Below are positions 1-6,084 of a stretch of DNA of 8,951 bases, piece after piece. The notes beneath the pieces are model-generated. The model had not been told where the DNA came from. It saw only the letters and a list, made by a program, of their open reading frames with translations, and made no database searches. The stretch is from Chryseobacterium gleum. GTDB lineage: Bacteria > Bacteroidota > Bacteroidia > Flavobacteriales_D > Crocinitomicaceae. The stretch lies in contig CALPUT020000085.1 in the NCBI GenBank assembly GCA_943326825.2, positions 1 to 8,951 on the forward strand, in the 5' to 3' direction. The first letter of the stretch is position 1; the number at the start of each line of letters is the position of its first letter. Made by a program: the position numbers and the translations under genes.

Positions 1-2657
1 GGATATCCAATACCAAAATTAAATGTTGGTGTAAACAAGTGAGTAGATAATTTTGCCTTACTAGCATCAGAATAATTTAATGCATCAACTTCTTTATAAT
101 AATTCGTTTTAGGTTGAAATACCCAATCAGAACCTTTTGGCAAAGCTGGATTATGAATCGGAAATCCTAAATCCAAACGTAAAATAAAGAACTCAAAGTC
201 AAATCGCAATCCAAAACCAGTTGCTATTGCTATTTGCTTGCTCCAATCTTTTGAAAATTGACTTCCCGGTCGATTATCATCTTTACGAATTGTCCAAATA
301 TTTCCTGCATCCACAAATAAAGCACCTTTTAAAAGTGAACCAAAAGAAAAACGATATTCTATGGATCCTCCGATTCTTAAATCACCTACTTGAGTTGAAA
401 TGGAATTTGTATCAAGATAATATTTATAGCCACCTGGACCTAGCGTTCTGGCTCTCCATCCCCTATTATCATTTGCACCACCAGCAAAGAAACTATAATC
501 ATATGGCATTGAAGTATTGGTATTTCCATATGGCAAACCACCACCTAATAAACCTTTTAAATGGACACTCCTTTTTTTAGTAATTGGATATGAAAAATTA
601 AATTGATTATCCAATCGAGCAAATTGAGAATACACTAATCCCCTCAATTGATATTGTCCTGTTGCAGATGTATCTTGAATCCCTCTAAACATTGACAATG
701 TACTACCAGCCAGATCAAAAGAACTTGAAAAATAAACTGTCGACTTTGATTTATGCTCTTTCTCTGTATTTTTATATTCAAATGATAATTTTAAATCCTG
801 CCAAATAAATTGATCACTATAAGTATTCTTTAGAAATAAATCATTTAACGAATTCAGTTTTTCCTTGAATGCATCTGACTTATTTATATTGACAAATTTT
901 ATAACAGATAAAAACGGTAATCCCACTTGAAATACTTGAGTTCGATCTGTAGATAAAAACTTCCAAGAATAATTCATCTGAAAAATTTCCCTTGAAAAAT
1001 CTGCCCTATTTTGAAAATTATATGCTGAAGAAATAATCGTTCTTGCCCTCTGCCTTTTGTATAGCTGAGTCGATTTAATAGGATACAATCCAGGTAATTC
1101 CAATTTAATAGATGGTCCTATTTCAAAAGTATTAAAACTTCGTGCCGATTTTTGAATAGTTATACCGTCTTCACTTTTATCAAAAATTGGTGGTTGAGAT
1201 TCAAACCCCCCAGAAATTGCAAATGTTAGCTTTTCAGCACCTCTAAACATATTTTTATTTGTATAATTAACAGATGCTGTTACTCCTAAAAAACCATTTG
1301 AAGTAGAACCTCTTGGTATAAAACTAAAACTTTGTTTTTTAGCTGGTGTCAAATAATAATGAACTTCGACCATGTTTGAATTTGGAACCTCTTCAATAAT
1401 TACTTTAACATTTTGAAAAAGACCAAGTTGCTGTAAAAAAGAATAAGACCTATCTAAATATTTATCTTTGTAATAATTTCCTTTTTCTAAGAAATTTTGA
1501 ACTTCCATTAAGCTTGGATCTAAAAAAAGTTTCCCATTGAAATAAAATGTTACTTCTCGTTTTAAATCCAAATCATCTGAATGTTTAAGTTTAATTTTTT
1601 GATAGTTAAATGTATCAATCGTTCTTAAATAATTATTATCCAAAATCGTTAAACCCATCGATTCTACTTTTGCCTTAAAATCACCATCAAATGAGTTTGT
1701 ATCAACGATATGGAAATACACATCTTTAACAGTTGTTACAGCATGTTTTCTTGGGATTAAACTATCTCTATTGACATCAGAACGAATCATTCGATCTTTA
1801 AAGTACATTTTCAAAATTACTTTGTTAGGTATTGAAAAAGTATCAGCTTCAAAACTTATATGCGATGGACTAAATCCGTAAAGAGCATCATCACGCATAT
1901 ATCGAGCAACATCATATCGATAATCATCTAAGTAGTCTGTATCAAAAGGTTTTCCAATTAAATTGTGGCTTTCATTTTTCTTAACATATGTCAAATAACT
2001 TCCTTTTACCACTGAATTTAAGCATCCAATATCAAGCGAATCAATAGAATAAAGTTGATTTGTAACTATTCTGTATATAATATTTACTCTTTTCCTTTTC
2101 TTGTAATTCACTTCGCCTGATACTTGACCTTTTAAAAATCCTTTATTTTTAACATAAGAATATAATTGTTCTATGGATTTATTAAATATAATACTATCGA
2201 AAACAACAGGAACTTCTCCAATTTTATATTTAGCCCATTCTCTTAAAAACAATCTTGGTTCTATACTATCTTTAAGAGTTATTAACTTTTTAACATATAA
2301 ATTCGAACCCTTTTTTATCGCTTTTGATATTCTTTTTTGATTAATTCGATTTTCTCTTGCTTTCCTTTTTATATTTATTCGTGAAATTTTTAGATTTTCA
2401 GATTTCCTTTTTTCAGCAACTTTAGCAGAATCAATATGATTATACACCCACAGCTTTAATTTTAAACCAAGAGATTTTGTATTAGGTTGTTGCCTAATAA
2501 TCGTATTTACTTCGTCCTCGTTTAAAGGACCACCTTTAACCTCTAAATAATTCTTCTTCAGTAAATAACGATTTTCTGGAACATGCTTTACTGTACTACA
2601 AGCAAAAAGAACTTGTAGCAAGATTAAAAGAATATATGTAAGTTTGAACTTTCTCAA
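1..2657 (-). CDS. tamL: TamL/BamA-like Omp85 outer-membrane lipoprotein, C-terminus cut by window edge
   Basis: This is a Bacteroidota-type Omp85 protein, probably TamL, the lipidated TamA relative that works with TamB in outer-membrane protein or lipid assembly. The minus-strand frame is open for 885 codons and continues past position 1. The N-terminus is a lipoprotein signal: M-R-K, a hydrophobic stretch at residues 4-18, then the lipobox LFAC with Cys20. A highly basic segment (about residues 70-105) leads into POTRA-like repeats up to about 450. The rest is an aromatic-rich beta-barrel carrying the Omp85 RGW motif (R732-G733-W734, followed by ARTLGPGG). The last visible residues, FNFGIGYP, resemble a terminal barrel strand, so only a few codons are probably missing. 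There is no ATG between the lipobox and an in-frame TGA at 2736-2738. TTG at 2657 gives an ideal signal peptide, and TTG at 2666 is the alternative. The divergent RNA methyltransferase neighbour is typical of this family. Whether it is TamL or a BamA paralogue rests on the lipobox and family memory. Confidence 0.87.
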   Translation of the reverse strand, partial: MRKFKLTYILLILLQVLFACSTVKHVPENRYLLKKNYLEVKGGPLNEDEVNTIIRQQPNTKSLGLKLKLWVYNHIDSAKVAEKRKSENLKISRINIKRKARENRINQKRISKAIKKGSNLYVKKLITLKDSIEPRLFLREWAKYKIGEVPVVFDSIIFNKSIEQLYSYVKNKGFLKGQVSGEVNYKKRKRVNIIYRIVTNQLYSIDSLDIGCLNSVVKGSYLTYVKKNESHNLIGKPFDTDYLDDYRYDVARYMRDDALYGFSPSHISFEADTFSIPNKVILKMYFKDRMIRSDVNRDSLIPRKHAVTTVKDVYFHIVDTNSFDGDFKAKVESMGLTILDNNYLRTIDTFNYQKIKLKHSDDLDLKREVTFYFNGKLFLDPSLMEVQNFLEKGNYYKDKYLDRSYSFLQQLGLFQNVKVIIEEVPNSNMVEVHYYLTPAKKQSFSFIPRGSTSNGFLGVTASVNYTNKNMFRGAEKLTFAISGGFESQPPIFDKSEDGITIQKSARSFNTFEIGPSIKLELPGLYPIKSTQLYKRQRARTIISSAYNFQNRADFSREIFQMNYSWKFLSTDRTQVFQVGLPFLSVIKFVNINKSDAFKEKLNSLNDLFLKNTYSDQFIWQDLKLSFEYKNTEKEHKSKSTVYFSSSFDLAGSTLSMFRGIQDTSATGQYQLRGLVYSQFARLDNQFNFSYPITKKRSVHLKGLLGGGLPYGNTNTSMPYDYSFFAGGANDNRGWRARTLGPGGYKYYLDTNSISTQVGDLRIGGSIEYRFSFGSLLKGALFVDAGNIWTIRKDDNRPGSQFSKDWSKQIAIATGFGLRFDFEFFILRLDLGFPIHNPALPKGSDWVFQPKTNYYKEVDALNYSDASKAKLSTHLFTPTFNFGIGY

Positions 2658-2668
2658 CGAAAACAAAA

Positions 2669-2682
2669 TTTGTACAAAGATA
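2669..2682 (-). promoter_or_regulatory. tamL -7 promoter element overlapping a palindrome
   Basis: On the minus strand, TATCTTTG (2682 to 2675) is a perfect match to the Bacteroidota -7 consensus TAnnTTTG and is followed by T. It lies 8 nt before the TTG at 2666 and 17 nt before the TTG at 2657, so the tamL transcript would have almost no leader. I see no convincing TTG at the -33 position. The element overlaps a perfect 10-bp palindrome, TTTGTACAAA (2669-2678). Read on the plus strand, the palindrome contains AAAATTTG, a weak -7 candidate for the divergent methyltransferase. The two promoters may therefore share or compete for the same DNA. Assigned by consensus match only. Confidence 0.45.
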
Positions 2683-2696
2683 ATAATAAAGAAAAA

Positions 2697-3428
2697 GTGG
2701 AGAATCTTTCTAAGAATAAGATAAAATGGATACGTTCATTTCACCTCAAAAAAAATAGAGATGAAGCGAATGTTTTTATTGTTGAAGGTGAAAAAATGAT
2801 TCAGGAATTGATTGAAAACTTCCCTAATTCAATTGATTTTCTATGCGTTACAAAAGAAAGCGATCATTTCTCTAAAAATAATTCGCTTGTCCATGCAGTT
2901 GCTACAGCGGAAGAATTAAAAAAAATTTCTTCTATGAAAAACCCTAATAAATCTCTTGCGATTGTAAAAAAGTTAGATCTAAAACCTTCAAAATCTTCAT
3001 TTAAACTTGTTTTAGATAATATTCAAGATCCTGGAAACATGGGAACTATATTACGTTTAGCTGACTGGTTTAATGTTAAAGAAATTATTTGCTCTAAAGA
3101 AACTGTAGATATATACAACCCAAAAGTCGTACAAGCAAGTATGGGGGCAATTTTCAGAATTACTGTAACCTATTGCGATCTTGAAAATTACTTAACTAAC
3201 TTTTCTGGACCAATATTCGGAGCTTTATTAGAAGGTCAAAACATCTACAAACAAAAACTATTACCAGAAGGCTTATTAATCCTTGGAAATGAAGGGAATG
3301 GAATTTCTGAAAAAATAAAACCTTTTATTACAGATCCTATAACAATTCCTCGATTTGGAAAGGCTGAATCACTTAATGTATCAATTGCAACTGGTATTTT
3401 ACTTTCTGATTTCTTTAGAAATAGTTAA
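2697..3428 (+). CDS. SpoU/TrmH-family 2'-O-ribose RNA methyltransferase
   Basis: This is a SAM-dependent SPOUT methyltransferase of the SpoU (TrmH/RlmB) branch, which methylates ribose 2'-OH groups of rRNA or tRNA. The exact RNA target cannot be read from the sequence. The 243-aa product has an N-terminal substrate-binding domain (about residues 1-95, including FIVEGEKMIQEL) and the three SpoU motifs. Motif 1 is DPGNMGTILR, with N114, G116 and R120. Motif 2 is LGNEGNG, with N198, E199 and G200. Motif 3 is IPRFGKAESLNVSIA, with S225, L226 and N227; together these form the trefoil-knot SAM site. The chosen start is GTG at 2697, because ENLSKNKIKWIRSF then aligns with the usual start of the family. 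A TTG at 2670 would add nine Lys/Asn-rich residues and lie inside the divergent promoter. No good Shine-Dalgarno sequence is present, which is normal in this phylum. Next to TamL genes in this phylum it is usually annotated as rRNA or TrmH-family methyltransferase. Confidence 0.9.
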   Translation: MENLSKNKIKWIRSFHLKKNRDEANVFIVEGEKMIQELIENFPNSIDFLCVTKESDHFSKNNSLVHAVATAEELKKISSMKNPNKSLAIVKKLDLKPSKSSFKLVLDNIQDPGNMGTILRLADWFNVKEIICSKETVDIYNPKVVQASMGAIFRITVTYCDLENYLTNFSGPIFGALLEGQNIYKQKLLPEGLLILGNEGNGISEKIKPFITDPITIPRFGKAESLNVSIATGILLSDFFRNS

Positions 3429-3449
3429 TCTTAATCTAAACTTTGATTA

Positions 3450-3494
3450 TTTTGATAAAATCAAAAATTTTGATACAAAAAATCTGATTTTTTT
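3450..3494 (+). terminator. weak AT-rich hairpins between methyltransferase and dnaX
   Basis: TTTTGAT (3450-3456) can pair with ATCAAAA (3460-3466) across a 3-nt loop. A further TTTTGAT copy at 3468-3474 offers an alternative partner for the middle arm. A run of six A (3477-3482) is then followed by seven T (3488-3494), which would leave a U-tract in the transcript. The stems are almost entirely A-U, so this is at best a weak intrinsic terminator for the methyltransferase gene and may simply be AT-rich spacer. Confidence 0.25.
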
Positions 3495-3497
3495 ATT

Positions 3498-3505
3498 TAA
3501 ATTTG
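3498..3505 (+). promoter_or_regulatory. dnaX -7 promoter element
   Basis: TAAATTTG matches the Bacteroidota -7 consensus TAnnTTTG and is followed by T. It ends only 4 nt before the dnaX ATG at 3510, so transcription from it would give a leaderless or nearly leaderless mRNA. A TTG at 3470-3472 is a possible -33 element, but the 25-nt spacing is longer than the usual spacing of about 20. Consensus match only. Confidence 0.4.
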
Positions 3506-3509
3506 TGCT

Positions 3510-4625
3510 ATGAGTGATTTTGTAGTTTCAGCACGTAAATATAGACCGCAAACCTTCGATACTGTCGTTGGACAAAAATCTATTACTGCTACGTTGAAAA
3601 ATGCAATAAAAAACAATCATTTAGCTCAAGCGTTTTTATTTTGTGGATCTAGAGGTGTAGGTAAAACAACTACTGCTCGTATTCTAGCAAAAACCATCAA
3701 CTGTTTCAATAAATCTGATGCTACTGAAGCTTGTGACCAATGTGAATCTTGCTTATCTTTTAATTCTGGTGCTTCATTAAATGTATATGAACTAGATGCT
3801 GCTTCTAACAATTCTGTTGACGATATTAGAAGTTTGATCGATCAAGTCAGAATTGCTCCACAGCTAGGAACACACAAAATATATATTATTGATGAGGTTC
3901 ATATGTTATCTAATGCTGCATTCAATGCATTTTTGAAAACATTAGAAGAACCACCAAAACATGCTATTTTTATTTTAGCGACTACTGAAAAGCATAAAAT
4001 AATACCAACCATATTATCTAGATGTCAAATTTTTGATTTTAGTCGAATCAAGATTTCTGATATGGCTGACCATTTAGCTTCTATTTCTGTTAAAGAACAG
4101 ATAACAGCTGATCCTGAAGCGTTGCATTTAATTGCTCAGAAAGCAGATGGAGCTTTAAGAGATGCGTTATCGATTTTTGATCAAATTGTAACATTTGCTG
4201 GAAATAATTTAACCTACCAAAGTGTAATTGATAATTTAAATATTTTAGATTATGATTATTACTTTAGAATCGTTGACAGCGCTCAAAAAGAAGATATTCC
4301 TAGTTGTCTTTTATTGTTAAATGATGTTATTGAAAAAGGATTTGACTCACATAATTTCATCGTTGGCTTAGCTGATCATTACAGAAATTTATTGGTTTGT
4401 AAAGACCTTAGAACGGCAAAACTTCTTGAAGTCGGGGAGTCAATTGAACAAAAATACATAGATCAATCGAAAGTTATTGATGGTGCTCAATTATTACGTG
4501 CTTTAGGTGTTTTAAGTAAAGCAGATGTTGATTATAAATCTTCCAAAAATCAACGTTTAATAGTTGAAATGGCTTTAATGCAAATTTGCTCTATTCAAAA
4601 AGAGTTTGAAAAAAAAAACAATTAA
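3510..4625 (+). CDS. dnaX: DNA polymerase III subunit DnaX, zero-frame (gamma-like) product
   Basis: DnaX is the AAA+ motor of the clamp-loader complex that loads the beta sliding clamp on primed DNA. The zero-frame protein is 371 aa and contains the complete ATPase core. Walker A is GSRGVGKT (46-53), and the zinc module uses C65, C75, C78 and C81. Walker B is IIDEVH (126-131), sensor 1 is ATTE (157-160), the SRC arginine-finger motif is 170-172, and sensor 2 is GALRDA (214-219). An all-helical oligomerisation domain III follows to about residue 366. The reading ends EKKNN-stop immediately after an A10 run, exactly where domain III finishes, so the product corresponds in extent to E. coli gamma. 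The rest of DnaX lies downstream in the -1 frame (4619-5233). ATG at 3510 begins the conserved SARKYRPQTF start. Either the gene is recoded to give a 574-aa tau-like form, or the A-run length is wrong and one continuous protein exists. Confidence 0.93.
   Translation: MSDFVVSARKYRPQTFDTVVGQKSITATLKNAIKNNHLAQAFLFCGSRGVGKTTTARILAKTINCFNKSDATEACDQCESCLSFNSGASLNVYELDAASNNSVDDIRSLIDQVRIAPQLGTHKIYIIDEVHMLSNAAFNAFLKTLEEPPKHAIFILATTEKHKIIPTILSRCQIFDFSRIKISDMADHLASISVKEQITADPEALHLIAQKADGALRDALSIFDQIVTFAGNNLTYQSVIDNLNILDYDYYFRIVDSAQKEDIPSCLLLLNDVIEKGFDSHNFIVGLADHYRNLLVCKDLRTAKLLEVGESIEQKYIDQSKVIDGAQLLRALGVLSKADVDYKSSKNQRLIVEMALMQICSIQKEFEKKNN
4609..4619 (+). other. dnaX A10 slippery site (candidate -1 frameshift or transcriptional slippage site)
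   Basis: Ten consecutive A (4609-4618) are followed by C. In the dnaX zero frame (GAA AAA AAA AAC) this creates two overlapping X XXY YYZ heptamers: A AAA AAA (4610-4616) and A AAA AAC (4613-4619). A tandem slip by -1 on the second resumes at CAA (4619) in the frame of the DnaX C-terminal region. The zero-frame TAA (4623-4625) begins 3 nt after the second heptamer. One extra A in the mRNA from polymerase slippage would give the same fusion (KKKQLTD). dnaX genes of E. coli (ribosomal -1 frameshift) and Thermus (slippage on an A run) are known precedents. No clear upstream Shine-Dalgarno stimulator is visible. A homopolymer sequencing error remains possible. Confidence 0.65.
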
Positions 4626-5233
4626 CTGATCCAGTTGAAATAATTCCGTTCACAAAACAGTTAAACAATAACACACCTAGACCACATGTAACTCCAGCTA
4701 CTACTCAAAACAAAGAATATTTAGAGCAAAAAACTGAAGCTAAAATACTATCTGTTCCTACTGGAAATCTGAATACAACAAATCCGTCAATAAAAAAAAT
4801 ACTTCAACAAAAAGAAGAAAGTCCTGTTCAATCGTCTTTGAATCATAAAGATTTACCGAATGAAACATTCTCTTTTGATCATGTAAAAATGGCATGGAGA
4901 CGTTATGCTCATGAAGCAAAAGGTAAAGGGATGGAAACATTCTATAATGCAATGATTAAAAGAGATCCTAAACAAATTGAAACAACTCAATTTATCATGG
5001 ATGTCGATAATCAAATTCAAATAGACTACATTACTCCTCATTTACAAGATTTAGTTGGTTATTTAAGAGAGGAACTGAAAAATTACGATGTGAATCTAGA
5101 ACTGAAATTAACTGAAAACAATGATGTTGAAGTGAAATTTTTAACTGGAAAAGATCGTTTTGCTGATATGGCTAAAAAAAATCCAAACCTTCATTCGTTT
5201 AAGAATATTTTTAATTTAGATATTGAATATTAA
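4619..5233 (+). CDS. dnaX: DnaX tau-specific linker and C-terminal domain, read in the -1 frame
   Basis: This is the downstream part of dnaX and is not a separate gene. Entered from the A10 tract it reads CAA TTA ACT... and stays open to TAA at 5231-5233, adding residues 371-574 to give a 574-aa protein. Residues 371 to about 445 form a low-complexity Pro/Thr/Asn/Gln/Lys-rich linker. Residues from about 450 are a folded domain with the pattern FSFDHVKMAWRRYA followed by YITPHLQDLVGYLREELKN, which I recognise from C-termini of Bacteroidota DnaX. In other bacteria this tau-only region contacts the replicative helicase and polymerase, but its sequence is lineage-specific. No plausible independent start exists: the first in-frame near-start is a TTG at 4838, inside the linker. 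The long open frame with a conserved domain end argues that it is translated, by recoding or because the true A-run is one base longer. Confidence 0.85.
   Translation, partial: QLTDPVEIIPFTKQLNNNTPRPHVTPATTQNKEYLEQKTEAKILSVPTGNLNTTNPSIKKILQQKEESPVQSSLNHKDLPNETFSFDHVKMAWRRYAHEAKGKGMETFYNAMIKRDPKQIETTQFIMDVDNQIQIDYITPHLQDLVGYLREELKNYDVNLELKLTENNDVEVKFLTGKDRFADMAKKNPNLHSFKNIFNLDIEY
4622..4638 (+). promoter_or_regulatory. hairpin just downstream of the dnaX slippery site
   Basis: UUAACUG (4622-4628) pairs with CAGUUGA (4632-4638) across the loop AUC. The result is a 7-bp stem with one G-U pair, starting 3 nt after the end of the A10-C heptamer and covering the zero-frame stop codon. Position and size suit a frameshift-stimulating hairpin, although the spacing is shorter than the 5-8 nt usual for ribosomal frameshift signals. 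The stem is short and of modest stability, so chance formation is possible. Confidence 0.4.
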
Positions 5234-5280
5234 ATAGTTATCAATTTCATTTTTTGCTAATTTTTCATTCTCATGTTACA

Positions 5281-5313
5281 TTGGTAAGCTTTCAAAGATT
5301 TTTAGTATTTTTG
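5281..5313 (+). promoter_or_regulatory. promoter of the EI24-mutA-mutB operon
   Basis: TATTTTTG (5306-5313) matches the Bacteroidota -7 consensus TAnnTTTG. A TTG at 5281-5283 stands 22 nt upstream as a -33 element. The EI24 gene starts 18 nt after the -7 box. The 98-bp gap after dnaX holds no other evident signal, and no strong terminator hairpin for dnaX is visible in it. Confidence 0.5.
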
Positions 5314-5331
5314 AAATGGAAAAATAAATAA

Positions 5332-6084
5332 ATGAAGACATTTCAACATCATTTAAAAGCTATAAAAATAATTTTCACACTTTTAAGCAAAGGAAAATTT
5401 ATATTATATTTTATTCCAGGTTTACTGATAACATTATTCTTTTTTTATGTTAATTCATTACTAGCAAAGTTAGGTAAATCAGATATAACAACAACTCCTA
5501 ATCAATCACCAACTGTCGTTGTAAGTGCATTAGAATATATTAATCAACAATTTTATACTTTTTTTGTATTAATTGTTTTATCTCCTGTAAATTCAATTTT
5601 ATCTAAAAAACTAGATACACATTTAACTGATTATGTGCATACAAATAGTTTTTCTGAAACTCTAAATAATATACTTAGGATGATTTTTATATTGGCTATA
5701 ATTTTGTTTTTTGAATTTGTAATTATGGGTGTTTGGTGGTTATTTTCTTTAGTAACTGGACTGGAAATTATAAATCAATTAATCTATGTATTAGTTACAG
5801 CTTTTTTTTATGGATTTTCGTTTTATGACTATAACCTGGAAAGATATCACAGAAGCACTAAAGGAAGTTTAAAATATGGTTCTAATCATATTCTATCGAT
5901 GCTTATTGCTGGTGGTACATTTATGATCTTAAAATTTGTCCCATATGTAGGTTTTATTATTGCCCCTATAATAATTACAATGTTAACAACCATTGTTTAT
6001 CTTTATTCAATTAAAAAATTACCAAAACAATCAAATCGAAGACATAGTATAAATTCACAAACAGTAGAAAAAACGAATGAATAA
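5332..6084 (+). CDS. EI24/CysZ-like integral membrane protein
   Basis: This 250-aa polytopic membrane protein resembles the EI24 family (Pfam EI24), which includes the sulfate permease CysZ; its substrate and role here are unknown. Hydrophobic segments lie at about residues 22-41, 74-90, 113-139, 144-165, 187-204 and 204-226. The most recognisable stretch is GFSFYDYNLERYHRS (161-175), where an aromatic FYDY/LER pattern follows the fourth hydrophobic segment, as in other members. The tail after residue 230 is hydrophilic, rich in Ser, Asn, Arg and Lys. ATG at 5332 is the first start after the promoter and gives a Lys/His-rich cytoplasmic N-terminus. The 3' end overlaps the mutA start by 8 bp, so translation of the two is probably coupled. 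Flavobacterial homologues are usually annotated only as EI24 domain-containing. I see no sequence reason to link it biochemically to the mutase. Confidence 0.75.
   Translation: MKTFQHHLKAIKIIFTLLSKGKFILYFIPGLLITLFFFYVNSLLAKLGKSDITTTPNQSPTVVVSALEYINQQFYTFFVLIVLSPVNSILSKKLDTHLTDYVHTNSFSETLNNILRMIFILAIILFFEFVIMGVWWLFSLVTGLEIINQLIYVLVTAFFYGFSFYDYNLERYHRSTKGSLKYGSNHILSMLIAGGTFMILKFVPYVGFIIAPIIITMLTTIVYLYSIKKLPKQSNRRHSINSQTVEKTNE

Noticed and set aside
221..580. Plus-strand open frame of 119 codons
   Set aside because: It lies antisense to the Omp85 barrel coding region, where the minus-strand frame is continuous with clear family motifs. Its Leu/His/Tyr-rich composition is typical of a shadow frame.
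2670..2696. TTG 2670 as start of the RNA methyltransferase
   Set aside because: It adds a Lys/Asn-rich leader not expected in the family and falls within the divergent promoter element. GTG 2697 gives a family-like N-terminus.
3626..3811. Minus-strand open frame inside dnaX
   Set aside because: It is antisense to the Walker A and zinc-module region of dnaX, has no start signals and no recognisable product.
4758..5041. Two overlapping minus-strand open frames opposite the DnaX tau region
   Set aside because: Both are short and composition-driven, and lie opposite a conserved coding frame.
4838..5233. A stand-alone 131-aa plus-strand gene starting at TTG 4838
   Set aside because: Its sequence is the conserved C-terminal part of DnaX, the frame is open upstream to the A10 tract, and TTG 4838 lies in the linker without start signals. 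It is the -1-frame continuation of dnaX.
4619..5233. dnaX as a decayed pseudogene
   Set aside because: Both halves are intact, motifs are complete, the only disruption is at a slippery A10 run at a domain boundary, and dnaX is essential. Recoding or a homopolymer error is far more likely than decay.
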